Origin: CAZSDU01 sp964429135
Lineage (GTDB): Bacteria > Bacteroidota > Bacteroidia > Bacteroidales > FEN-979
NCBI GenBank assembly: GCA_964429135.1
Contig: CAYSAU010000014.1
Location: forward strand, 33,666 to 97,665
Direction of reading: 5' to 3'
DNA length: 64,000 bases
Shown here: one piece after another, positions 26,201-34,261 of the stretch
How positions within the stretch are numbered: the stretch's first letter is position 1
Layout of the letters: the number at the start of each line of letters is the position of its first letter
Made by a program: the position numbers and the translations under genes
Notes under the pieces: model-generated
Seen by the model: the letters and a program-made list of their open reading frames with translations, nothing else
What the model was told of the DNA's origin: nothing
The model's database searches: none

Positions 26201-28707
26201 ACGGCCTGGCCTGGGTTTTAATTGGCGGCCTGACCAGCTCTATGTTTTTAACCCTCATTGTCGTACCTATCATTTATGAGAAAATGGCGACATTCATCGA
26301 GAAAAGAAAAAAACAGGGAGAGGATAAAATCATGATAGATCAAGCAAAAAGATCAGTAACAAACTTTAAATTATGGTTGCCGTTTATCTTACTTTTTACC
26401 CTTTCCAGCAATTCCCAGGCCCAGCAAGCATTGACGTTTAAAACCCAAAGGATCAGGATCGCTGTCGTTTATGATGGCCCTGCAAGGGTTAACCAGGAAT
26501 TTCAAAACTATATTGTTCAGGAAGTGGAAAGCCTGATGGCCGGGCAGGTGGATGTTGATTTTATGGATATCCAACCTACCACTGGGAAATGGACAATGGA
26601 GACGGTTCATGCCATCCATGATCAATTGCTCTCCGATCCCAGCGTCGACATCATCATCTCCATGGGAGTCCTGGGTTCTCAGGATTTGGCTGAACGAGCG
26701 GCCTTATCAAAACCAGTTATTGCCGGGATGATCCTTAACCATGAATTGCAAAAGATCCCCTGGTCAAATGGTAGCAGCGGCAGACCAAATCTCTCCTATA
26801 TCCAGTTAAAACCTTCCCTCGATAACGAATTTAAAGAGCTGAAAAAAATCGTTCCATTCAGGAATATCTCTATGGTGATCAGTAGGGATTACTATAGAGT
26901 GATCAATCCCGACCATATTCCCCTTGGAATTTTTGATACTGTTGCTGGAGTCAGGATCAACCTGATCTTTGCGGATACTTCAGCAGATGCAATTTTAAAC
27001 TCTATTCCGGATGATGCGGAAGCAGTCTATCTCGACGCCCTCTTCCGTATGCCTGATAAGGAATTTTACCGCATGATCGACTCGCTGAATGCAAAAAAAA
27101 TACCCAGCTTTGGATTTGATCAGACCTTGGTTGAAGAGGGTGTACTGGCTTCTGTCTATCCGCGGATCATTGCCAGACTGTCGAAACGAATGGCTTTAAA
27201 TGTGCAACAGATTTTATTGGGACATAATGCTTCCGTTCTGCCGGTTGAATTGCTTGCAGGGAAAGGATATTTTCTAAATCTGGGGACTTTCGGGAAACTG
27301 GGACTGAAACTCATTTCCTGGGATCTATTCACCGAGGCCACCATCGTGGATTTGAAAAAACAGGATACCGCAGTAAGGTTTATTTCCCTTCCCGATTTGA
27401 TTACTGTAGCCCTAGATAGCAATCAGGATCTGGTAGCCAAAAAATTTGATGTTCTTGCTGGATCAAAGGATATTAACATTGCTCGTGCTGCACTTCTTCC
27501 TTACATCAATATCAACGCGACTGGAACCTTAAACGATAAGCTGAATTATCAACCTCCGCAAATGATCACGGCCAATGCAGGCGGAACTCAGACAATTTAC
27601 TCAGAACCGTATTGGGCTGAGGTAAAAGTTGCAAAATCCAGGCAATCTGCCCGTGAGGAAGAACTTAACGCTCAAAAACTTGAGATCGGCAACCAGGTTG
27701 CTCAGGCTTATCTCGATATTCTCGAATATCGCGGTAATTTTTATCTCCTGATCAATAACTTGATGATTGCCAGATCAAACCTTGAGGTTGCACGCATGAA
27801 AAAGGAAACAGGTTCTGCAGGAGAAGATGAAGTACTGAGGTGGCAGATCGAAGTGGCCCAATCCAAGAGGAATGTCATTTCGTCTTATGCTTCCATCACT
27901 CAGGGCGCTTATACACTGGTTCAGCTCGTACACGCGAAAAGCCTCACTTCCTATGATATTGCTGAATTTAAATTGGAGAAATCCGGCCTGATGATCGCCG
28001 ATTCAAGCTTTCTGTCGATCCTTGATGACCCTATCCGTTTACAGAAACTGGGACATTTTCTGGTCAAGGAAGGCATCGCTAATTCACCAACGCTCAGTCA
28101 GTATAAATTCTTGATAGAAGCTCAGCAACGATATTATCAATCGAGCAGTATTTCCAGATATATTCCCACGGCAACTGCTTTTGGAAATTACAACAATTAT
28201 CTGTATCAGTCGCCTTATCAGTTACCGGGAGGTATAACTGCTATTAACCCAAGTCAATCCTGGTCGATTGGAGCTAAAGTCGAAATCCCGCTTTTCACAG
28301 GCTTAAAAAACAATGCCATCGCTCAGAAGAATCGTTTGACACTGGCTCAATTGAAAAGTGAGCAACAATCAGTTATCGATAAACTCGAATCTTCCATCTT
28401 TTCCAATCTTTCTGCCTTGATGTCGGCCTATTATGATTATAAACAAATGTTAATCGCGGAAAAAGCTGCGGCAAAGAATTTTGATATCGTCAACAACCAG
28501 TATCTCCTCGGGAAGAAAAGCATTCTTGATGTTTTGGATGCACAACGACAAAATCTCACAACCGGGATGTCAGTAAATACTACTTTCAGCTCTTTCGTGA
28601 AAAATTATTTTAAACTCCAGCAATCGTTGGGCAGACTGGATTACCAGTTGACAATCAGTGAAAAATCTGAGTTTAAAAAACGGCTGGAAGAATACATGCG
28701 TCAGTAA
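23248..28707 (+). CDS. RND pump fused in frame to SBP-like domain and TolC-like outer membrane factor
   Basis: 1819 residues with no stop. 1-1028: complete RND permease (HAE1-like) with DD at 401-402 (LVDDSIVVLENIY) and Lys925 (VAKNAILIVDRANERR). 1029-1055: MIDQAKRSVTNF..SNSQAQQ, a signal peptide with its own ATG at 26332 preceded by GGGAGAGG. ~1065-1370: a type-I periplasmic-binding-protein-like domain (IRIAVVYDG, VDIIISMGVLGSQDLAERAA, GFDQTLVEEG), like ABC_sub_bind. ~1375-1819: TolC-type outer membrane factor (ISLPDLITVALDSN, LLGKKSILDVLDAQRQ). A run of seven A's (26307-26313) just before the joint means a one-base slip or error would split it into two genes. Treat as one frame, possibly two proteins. 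Confidence 0.85.
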   Translation: MSLTELAIKRPSFIIVIFLALGLIAVFGYFQLGYELLPKIEAPYVTVQTIYPGASPAEVESNVTRVIEDALSGIEKVKNITSVSYEGFSIVFLEFYRSAKINFAVQDVQRKVNEIISTLPKDSKTPALLTYSASQMPVLRLSLTSNLPPAKFYTLVDDQIKPGLSRVPGVGNIIITGGSKREIRVNVDAQKARSYGLGIGQVANSLYTANIDFPTGKLMDPSHQFVVRVAGKFTSLEEMKNLVVGYSAQGGEIRLSDVAEVQDGTVDPTRISRFNGVNALGMEIQKQNDANMVKVCELVHKELSRLESDFKNIRLHFDIADDQSIYTMKAANAVMEDLGLAILLVASVMFLFLHSFRTSLIVMVSIPCSLTSAFVVMWVFGMSLNLFTLLALSLVIGILVDDSIVVLENIYHHLEKGEGKFSAALKGRTEIGFAAVSITFVDIVVFVPLALTTGLIGDIVRGFSIIILVSTLTSLLVSFTVTPILASRFARLESYETRSLLNRFGKLFEQGFSYITEKYTSWLEWSLLHPNKVLTLVAAGLLLTLLIPIAGLTGFEFMKQTDRSQFSVALEFAPGTTLESNNRQTQKIEQRIAALPEVTSILTNIGKGGDGVSTDNQTEIVVSLCAKELRSLSTVALGQKVKKLTSDIPGVKVYINQIDFTGGTSGAPVSVEITGVNFDSIMKTAEIVARNLILTPGVTYLKFSATKGNPETRVEIDRQKMAALGLTVTDVGTTLQVALTGNNDSKYREGSNQYDIRVSLDKFDRSNPDDIAHLSFINPKKEIIELQQFATIYQSSGPTKLERKNRNAMTNVSAYTDGSPSGSVIQAFTAKIGDSKAEGTRIRFGGDQDEMLTSFLSLFVALIAGILFVYFIMVILYDSFVYPFVVLFSIPVALIGAILALAITGNTINVFSILGLIMMVGLVAKNAILIVDRANERRSAGETIRNALIDAGRMRIRPIFMTTLAMIFGMLPIATASGAGAEWKNGLAWVLIGGLTSSMFLTLIVVPIIYEKMATFIEKRKKQGEDKIMIDQAKRSVTNFKLWLPFILLFTLSSNSQAQQALTFKTQRIRIAVVYDGPARVNQEFQNYIVQEVESLMAGQVDVDFMDIQPTTGKWTMETVHAIHDQLLSDPSVDIIISMGVLGSQDLAERAALSKPVIAGMILNHELQKIPWSNGSSGRPNLSYIQLKPSLDNEFKELKKIVPFRNISMVISRDYYRVINPDHIPLGIFDTVAGVRINLIFADTSADAILNSIPDDAEAVYLDALFRMPDKEFYRMIDSLNAKKIPSFGFDQTLVEEGVLASVYPRIIARLSKRMALNVQQILLGHNASVLPVELLAGKGYFLNLGTFGKLGLKLISWDLFTEATIVDLKKQDTAVRFISLPDLITVALDSNQDLVAKKFDVLAGSKDINIARAALLPYININATGTLNDKLNYQPPQMITANAGGTQTIYSEPYWAEVKVAKSRQSAREEELNAQKLEIGNQVAQAYLDILEYRGNFYLLINNLMIARSNLEVARMKKETGSAGEDEVLRWQIEVAQSKRNVISSYASITQGAYTLVQLVHAKSLTSYDIAEFKLEKSGLMIADSSFLSILDDPIRLQKLGHFLVKEGIANSPTLSQYKFLIEAQQRYYQSSSISRYIPTATAFGNYNNYLYQSPYQLPGGITAINPSQSWSIGAKVEIPLFTGLKNNAIAQKNRLTLAQLKSEQQSVIDKLESSIFSNLSALMSAYYDYKQMLIAEKAAAKNFDIVNNQYLLGKKSILDVLDAQRQNLTTGMSVNTTFSSFVKNYFKLQQSLGRLDYQLTISEKSEFKKRLEEYMRQ

Positions 28708-28731
28708 ACCACGGGGTCAGATTATAGCGAA

Positions 28732-30081
28732 TTAAACATGAAAGACCAGAACACTTAAAGCCCAATAAGTGACAGAGCCTGCAATATATCCAATAAATGC
28801 CCATAAGGAGATCTTTTTCAGGTACCAGATAAAATCGATCTTTTCCATCCCCATGACGGCGACTCCTGCAGCAGAACCGATTATGAGCATACTCCCTCCT
28901 GTTCCTGCACAGTAAGCCAGCATTTCCCAGAAGTAATGGTCAGGCATGAAGGTGTTCTGATACATCCCCATGGCTCCGGCAACTAGAGGAACATTGTCTA
29001 CCACCGATGAAAGTACACCGATAATGACATTGATCACGTAAAGGTTTCCAACGTATTTATCCAGTGATTTTGCAAGCAGGTCTAAATGACCTACCGTCTG
29101 AAGCGCAGCCACGGCCAGCAAAATACCGAGGAAGAAGAGGACACTTGCCGTATCAACTTTATGAAGCACCCCTGCTACAGTTCGTTTTGAACGAAATTCG
29201 TCATTTTTGGATTTATGAAGAATCTCGGTGACAATCCACAAAACACTAAGTCCGAGTAAAATCCCAATATAGGGGGGGAGATGTGTGATGGTCTTGAAGA
29301 CAGGAACAAAAAGCAGGGAACAAATGCCGAGCCAGAATACGAGATTTCGCTCAAAATAGGTGGTAGGATTCTTGACATGCTCAGCATCTGCCTGGGCTGA
29401 TTTTTGGATATTCCCTTTCATTGTCATGGATAGCAAGGCCAGAGGAACGACCATGGAAATAACACTGGGGATAAAAGTTTTAATGATGATATTGACAGTA
29501 GTCACATGGCCTCCAATCCAGAGCATGATGGTGGTCACATCGCCGATAGGGCTGAAAGCGCCCCCACTGTTGGCAGCGATAATTACCATCCCGGCAAAGA
29601 ACCAGCGTTCTTTTTTATCGCTTACCAGTTTTCGCAACAGTGCAACCATCACGATGGAAGTGGTCAGGTTATCAAGAACAGCGGAAAGGAAAAAGGTAAT
29701 GACACTGATTACCCAAAGCAATTTTACTTTGTTGGTCGTTTTAATCTTGTCAGTAATGATGCGAAATCCTTCATGTGAATCAACCAGCTCAACAATGGTC
29801 ATAGCGCCAAGCAGGAAAAAGAGAATTTCTGAAATTTCTCCCAGATGTTCAAGCAGTGCATGATGAGACAACCAATCTAAAAAACTCCCGTCGGGATTTT
29901 TCAATAGGTATTCATGGAAGGAAGAGGGGTTCACAAGGAGCTGGTCGCCACCGATCACAAACAACACCCACATCGCAACTGCGAGAAAAAGTGCAGTGGC
30001 TGATTTGTTCACTTTGAGCGGATGCTCCAAGGCTATGGTTGCATAACCAAGGACAAAAACAACAATCATTAAGGTAAACAT
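28732..30081 (-). CDS. nhaD: Na+/H+ antiporter, NhaD type
   Basis: 449 residues with ~12 hydrophobic segments. NhaD-family blocks: ALEHPLKVNKSATALFLAVAMW, HLGEISEILFFLLGAMTIVELVDSH, FFLSAVLDNLTTSIVMV, IIAANSGGAFSPIGDVTTIMLW, VVDNVPLVAGAMGMY, and GTGGSMLIIGSAAGVAVMG. It exchanges Na+ for H+ across the inner membrane. It lies 47 bp after rnfA on the same strand, so it may be co-transcribed with the Na+-pumping Rnf complex. Confidence 0.93.
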   Translation of the reverse strand: MFTLMIVVFVLGYATIALEHPLKVNKSATALFLAVAMWVLFVIGGDQLLVNPSSFHEYLLKNPDGSFLDWLSHHALLEHLGEISEILFFLLGAMTIVELVDSHEGFRIITDKIKTTNKVKLLWVISVITFFLSAVLDNLTTSIVMVALLRKLVSDKKERWFFAGMVIIAANSGGAFSPIGDVTTIMLWIGGHVTTVNIIIKTFIPSVISMVVPLALLSMTMKGNIQKSAQADAEHVKNPTTYFERNLVFWLGICSLLFVPVFKTITHLPPYIGILLGLSVLWIVTEILHKSKNDEFRSKRTVAGVLHKVDTASVLFFLGILLAVAALQTVGHLDLLAKSLDKYVGNLYVINVIIGVLSSVVDNVPLVAGAMGMYQNTFMPDHYFWEMLAYCAGTGGSMLIIGSAAGVAVMGMEKIDFIWYLKKISLWAFIGYIAGSVTYWALSVLVFHV

Positions 30082-30128
30082 AGTCGATAAAATTTCAGGT
30101 TAGAAATATTGATGATTACTTTTTTCCA

Positions 30129-30701
30129 TCAGACGATCCCGGAAAATCCCATGAATGCAAGTGCCATCAACCCTGCCACAATCAGGGCAATGGGAACACC
30201 GCGCATGCCTTTGGGAATACCGACGAGTTCAAGTTGCTCGCGAATCCCCGCAAATAATACCAGAGTAAAACCAAAACCAATGGCATTTCCTATGGCAAAC
30301 ACCACGCTTTTGACCAGGTCAAAATCCTTCTGTATGACTAGGATAGCTACCCCGAGAATAGTACAGTTGGTCGTGATAAGTGGAAGATAAACCCCCAAAG
30401 CCTGATAAAGTGCCGGACTGATCTTTTTCATGATGATTTCCACCATCTGAACCAGTGCGGCAATAACCAGTATATATGAAATGGTCTGAAGAAAGCCGAT
30501 ATTCAAAGGGAGCAACAGATAAGTATAAACGATCCAGGTAACAATAGTGGCCAGTGTCATGACAAAAATTACAGCAGCCGCCATCCCCGTCGAAGTAGCA
30601 ATTCTATTGGATACCCCAAGGAAGGGACATATCCCCAGAAACTGGGCCAGTACAATATTGTTGACAAATACCGTGGAAATGATTAGAATTATATATTCCA
30701 T
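30129..30701 (-). CDS. rnfA: Electron transport complex subunit RnfA
   Basis: 190 residues, six hydrophobic segments. RnfA/NqrE blocks: VNNIVLAQFLGICPFLGVSNR, VEIIMKKISPALYQALGVYLPLITTNC and AIGNAIGFGFTLVLFAGIREQLE. It is the last gene of rnfBCDGEA, 10 bp after rnfE. Membrane subunit of the ferredoxin:NAD+ reductase. Confidence 0.95.
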   Translation of the reverse strand: MEYIILIISTVFVNNIVLAQFLGICPFLGVSNRIATSTGMAAAVIFVMTLATIVTWIVYTYLLLPLNIGFLQTISYILVIAALVQMVEIIMKKISPALYQALGVYLPLITTNCTILGVAILVIQKDFDLVKSVVFAIGNAIGFGFTLVLFAGIREQLELVGIPKGMRGVPIALIVAGLMALAFMGFSGIV

Positions 30702-30711
30702 AATAATTTAT

Positions 30712-31320
30712 CTATTTTGTTTTTCTCAGGTTATTGATAAGGGCTATAATGAACCCCAGGGCAATAAAAGCACCCGGTGCAAGCACAAAGACAAGGATAC
30801 CATCGGCCTTGATAAGCTGAAAACCGAAAAAACTGTAACTTCCCAGAAGTTCCCGAATCGTTCCAAGGATCATCAGGGCGAAGGCAAAACCCAATCCAAT
30901 TCCAAGCCCATCAAGAAATGACTTCCAGATATTGTTTTTTGAGGCAAAAGCCTCAGCACGCCCAAGTACAATGCAGTTGACTACGATCAGCGGAATAAAA
31001 ATCCCGAGGTTGTCATATAGACTCGGTTCCCCGTTGGGACCAGGAGTGTTGAAGTAGGCCGACATCAGCAGGTCTACGATGGTGACAAAGGAAGCAATTA
31101 CGACAACAAAAGCCGGAATGCGAACTTTGTCAGGGATCACATTTTTTATTAATGAAATCACCACATTCGAAGCAACCAGGACAAAGGTAGTGGCCAGTCC
31201 CATACCCAGGCCGTTGATGGCTGAAGTAGTGGTGCCAAGGGTGGGACACATCCCCAGAAGTAAGACAAATACAGGATTCTGTTTGATAAAACCCTTGGTA
31301 AATTCTCCAAGATTACTCAT
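30712..31320 (-). CDS. rnfE: Electron transport complex subunit RnfE
   Basis: 202 residues. Blocks: FIKQNPVFVLLLGMCPTLGTTTSA, VNCIVLGRAEAFASKNNIWKSFLDGLGIGLGF and TIRELLGSYSFFG. Paralogous to NqrD. Overlaps the end of rnfG by 8 bp (31313-31320). Confidence 0.95.
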   Translation of the reverse strand: MSNLGEFTKGFIKQNPVFVLLLGMCPTLGTTTSAINGLGMGLATTFVLVASNVVISLIKNVIPDKVRIPAFVVVIASFVTIVDLLMSAYFNTPGPNGEPSLYDNLGIFIPLIVVNCIVLGRAEAFASKNNIWKSFLDGLGIGLGFAFALMILGTIRELLGSYSFFGFQLIKADGILVFVLAPGAFIALGFIIALINNLRKTK

Positions 31321-31894
31321 GTCGGCCTCCTTTCATGTAAGCATCGTAGGCGCGTTGCAGCGCATCACAATAAGCCCGGGACGAAATGGTCGAAGCGGTG
31401 ATGGCATCTACTTCCCCCCCGTCTTTCTTTACTGATAACCTGAATGTACCCGGATTCTTTCCATTGAATTGATCCTTGAAGAAGGATTGGGTTATCTTGG
31501 TGCCGAGTCCCGGCGTCTCCTTCTGGAGCAGCACCGATGTATTGATGATGTTTCCTTCAGGAGACAGGCCGACCATCACACGGATCAGCCCGCTGAAACC
31601 TTTCATGGTATAGGATTCAATGGCAGTACCTATCAGCTTCCCGTCTTTTTTGGCGGGGTAACAGGTCAGGGAATCGCTGCCATCGGCAGTTGGAATACGG
31701 TAAGCTTCAGTGTTGGGTTCATTGTTGAAGTCCGGAACGACTTTCTTGATCGCAAAATTTTTCTTGGTATTGTCTGCTTTAGCCTTTGGCCCTTTGGTCA
31801 GCTCATACACCACCCCAAGTGAGGCAGAGGCAAGGAATGTGACAAGAAAAAGCGTCAGGGTCATGGAAAGGAAAGTTGATTCTTTTTTAGCCAT
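31313..31894 (-). CDS. rnfG: Electron transport complex subunit RnfG (FMN-binding)
   Basis: 193 residues with one N-terminal membrane segment and a periplasmic FMN domain. Family block QKETPGLGTKITQSFFKDQFNGK. The covalent FMN motif reads DAITAST at 163-169 (Thr169 expected), a variant with Ser where Ala is usual. Needs ApbE. Overlaps rnfD by 8 bp and rnfE by 8 bp, showing tight translational packing. Confidence 0.94.
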   Translation of the reverse strand: MAKKESTFLSMTLTLFLVTFLASASLGVVYELTKGPKAKADNTKKNFAIKKVVPDFNNEPNTEAYRIPTADGSDSLTCYPAKKDGKLIGTAIESYTMKGFSGLIRVMVGLSPEGNIINTSVLLQKETPGLGTKITQSFFKDQFNGKNPGTFRLSVKKDGGEVDAITASTISSRAYCDALQRAYDAYMKGGRHE

Positions 31895-32888
31895 GTTTTA
31901 CCTCCTTCCCGAAACGTGAAGGTTTAAAAGCTTTATTAATCAATGGAACGAATGCATTCATAATCAAAATGGCAAAGGATACCCCTTCTGGATAAGCGCC
32001 CCAGACACGGATTAACATGGTGAGTACTCCGCATCCGAAACCAAAGATCAGCATTCCGCTTTTACTCATCGGTGAAGTGACCATATCGGTAGCCATGAAA
32101 ATAGCTCCAAGCATCAACCCTCCGGCAAGCAAGTGAAATACGGGGTCAAGGTAACGGGTGGGATCAACAAGGTATAGGATACCAGCAAAAATAAATACAG
32201 TCAGAATATAAGCAATCGGGATATGCCATGTGATAATCTTACGGAAAATCATATATAATCCGCCCAGAAGAAGGGCAAGGGCAGAAACTTCACCCAGCGA
32301 ACCCCCCATATTTCCAATCAGCATCTCAGCATAAGAGGGCACTTTCCCCATAAGGGTTGAAATGGCATCCCCTTTGTGAAGTCCTTCTTTAATTATTCCC
32401 AGAGAGGTTGGCCCGGTCACTGCATCGACCAAAACGAAGCGATTTTGAAGTGGCAATGGCCATGAAGTCATGGCAACCGGGAAGGAAATAAGCAGGAATA
32501 CACGTCCAACCAGAGCAGGATTGAAAGGGTTTTTTCCCAAACCACCAAAACTCATCTTGGCAACAGCAATACAAATGACAGACCCGATGATTACCATCCA
32601 CCAGGGCAGATTGCTGGGGACGTTCATCGCCAGAAGAAGACCGGTGATCACAGCAGATCCATCGGATATTGTGGGTTTTTCTTTCAGTAGGAACTTTTGA
32701 ATCACGTATTCCACAATCACACAGGACAATACAGCAACAGCCGTTATGAAAATGGCACCAATCCCAAAATACCAGAAGGATACCAGGAGTGCTGGTATCA
32801 GGGCGATCACCACGCCCCACATGATTTTTTTTATCGAAGCATCTCCGTGAGTATGCGGTGAACCGGAGATAATTAACAAGTTTGCCAT
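31887..32888 (-). CDS. rnfD: Electron transport complex subunit RnfD
   Basis: 333 residues, multi-pass. Blocks: SFGGLGKNPFNPALVGRVFLLISFP and MLGAIFMATDMVTSPMSKSG. The covalent FMN site reads DAVTGPTSLG (155-164, Thr161 expected), with Pro in place of the usual Ala and SLG in place of PL. Core Na+-translocating membrane subunit, paralogous to NqrB. Six bp after rnfC. Confidence 0.94.
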   Translation of the reverse strand: MANLLIISGSPHTHGDASIKKIMWGVVIALIPALLVSFWYFGIGAIFITAVAVLSCVIVEYVIQKFLLKEKPTISDGSAVITGLLLAMNVPSNLPWWMVIIGSVICIAVAKMSFGGLGKNPFNPALVGRVFLLISFPVAMTSWPLPLQNRFVLVDAVTGPTSLGIIKEGLHKGDAISTLMGKVPSYAEMLIGNMGGSLGEVSALALLLGGLYMIFRKIITWHIPIAYILTVFIFAGILYLVDPTRYLDPVFHLLAGGLMLGAIFMATDMVTSPMSKSGMLIFGFGCGVLTMLIRVWGAYPEGVSFAILIMNAFVPLINKAFKPSRFGKEVKHG

Positions 32889-32894
32889 AGTGTT

Positions 32895-34229
32895 TTATTT
32901 TGCTCTGGTTCTCATCAGTTGTCCGACTTTAGATTTGGCGATTCGGATGTTATCCAATAAAGGCCGACCGGATGGGCAGGTAAAAGAACATGAGCCACAT
33001 TCCATACAATCCATTACACCTTCCGACTCGGTCTGCTCGATGAGCTGCGCCTCGGTCATCTGGGCGATGAGGTAGGGGGCAAGTCCCATCGGACAGGCAA
33101 AAGAACAGCGGGCACATCGGATGCAATGAGAAACAACCGGACGTTTTGCCGCTTTGCTGTCCATCACGACTAATCCTGACATCCCTTTAATCACCGGGAT
33201 ATCGGTCGAACCGACAGCTTTTCCCATCATCGGACCCCCATTGATGATCTTCAATGTGTCCTCAGGTAAGCCTCCGGCTTCTTCAAGCAGCATGGAAATG
33301 GGTGTCCCGATTCTGACCAATAGATTGCAAGGCGATTTGACCAATTTCCCAGTTACAGTCACCACCCTTTCGATAAGGGGTTTGTTTTTTTGAACCGCTT
33401 CATAAACGGCCACTGCCGTTCCGACATTCTGCACCACACAGCCGGTTTCAATAGGCAGCTTGCCTGAAGGGACTTCACGGTTCAGGACGGCTTTAATGAG
33501 CTGTTTTTCTCCCCCCTGAGGATATTTCACTTTCAAGGGAACGATCTCAACGCCAGAATGCCGGAGGCTGATTTTTTCCAGATAACTGATGGCATCCGGC
33601 TTGTTGTTTTCGATGCCGATATAAGCTTTCTCCACCCCGAGGGCAGTCATTAGAATACGAGTTCCAACCATCAGTTCTTCCCCTTTTTCCAACATCAACC
33701 TGTGATCGGAAGTCAAATAGGGTTCACATTCCACTCCGTTGATGATGAGGCATTCAGCTTTCTTCCCTTCAGGTACCATCATTTTAACGTGGGTGGGAAA
33801 AGTGGCGCCACCCATCCCGACAATACCAGAATCCTTGATCCTGGAAAGGATCTCTTCCCGGCTCAGGGTAATTTCTTCCTTTAGGCTTTCACTCCTGTCA
33901 ATGGTTTCTAACCATTCATCACCTTCTGTGGCGATCTGGATGGCTTTTTTACGGTAACCGCTTGAATCCATGAAATCATCAATTTTCAGCACGCTGCCGG
34001 AAACGGGTGAATGAACGTTTGCGGAAATAAAGGACTGCCCTTTACCGATTAATTGTCCGACCTTGACCTTGTCCCCTTTAGCCACAATGGCTGCGGCAGG
34101 AGCTCCGATATGTTGAGCCAATGGCACCGTGACTATCGGGGGGAGAGAAAGCTGTCGAATCGGGCAATCGGAAGAAATCTTGCTCTCTTCAGGATGAACA
34201 CCGCCCAGGGTAAATGTTTTTAAAAGCAT
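32895..34229 (-). CDS. rnfC: Electron transport complex subunit RnfC
   Basis: 444 residues. N-terminal barrel-sandwich block (GAPAAAIVAKGDKVKVGQLIGKG), NADH/FMN-binding Rossmann part (GIVGMGGATFPTHVKM, INGVECEPYLTSDHRLML), and two [4Fe-4S] motifs, CIRCARCSFACPMG and CMECGSCSFTCPSG. It is the NAD(H)-reactive peripheral subunit. Follows rnfB by 32 bp. Confidence 0.96.
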   Translation of the reverse strand: MLLKTFTLGGVHPEESKISSDCPIRQLSLPPIVTVPLAQHIGAPAAAIVAKGDKVKVGQLIGKGQSFISANVHSPVSGSVLKIDDFMDSSGYRKKAIQIATEGDEWLETIDRSESLKEEITLSREEILSRIKDSGIVGMGGATFPTHVKMMVPEGKKAECLIINGVECEPYLTSDHRLMLEKGEELMVGTRILMTALGVEKAYIGIENNKPDAISYLEKISLRHSGVEIVPLKVKYPQGGEKQLIKAVLNREVPSGKLPIETGCVVQNVGTAVAVYEAVQKNKPLIERVVTVTGKLVKSPCNLLVRIGTPISMLLEEAGGLPEDTLKIINGGPMMGKAVGSTDIPVIKGMSGLVVMDSKAAKRPVVSHCIRCARCSFACPMGLAPYLIAQMTEAQLIEQTESEGVMDCMECGSCSFTCPSGRPLLDNIRIAKSKVGQLMRTRAK

Positions 34230-34261
34230 ATATTATTTTCTTTTAAACAACCAATGCAAGA

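Noticed and set aside
29360..29863. Long plus-strand open frame inside nhaD (167 codons)
   Set aside because: It is antisense to a clear NhaD protein and reads as composition shadow (many S/T/I) without a family match.
32389..32820. Alternative minus-strand frame inside rnfD
   Set aside because: It overlaps the RnfD gene, whose frame has all family blocks.
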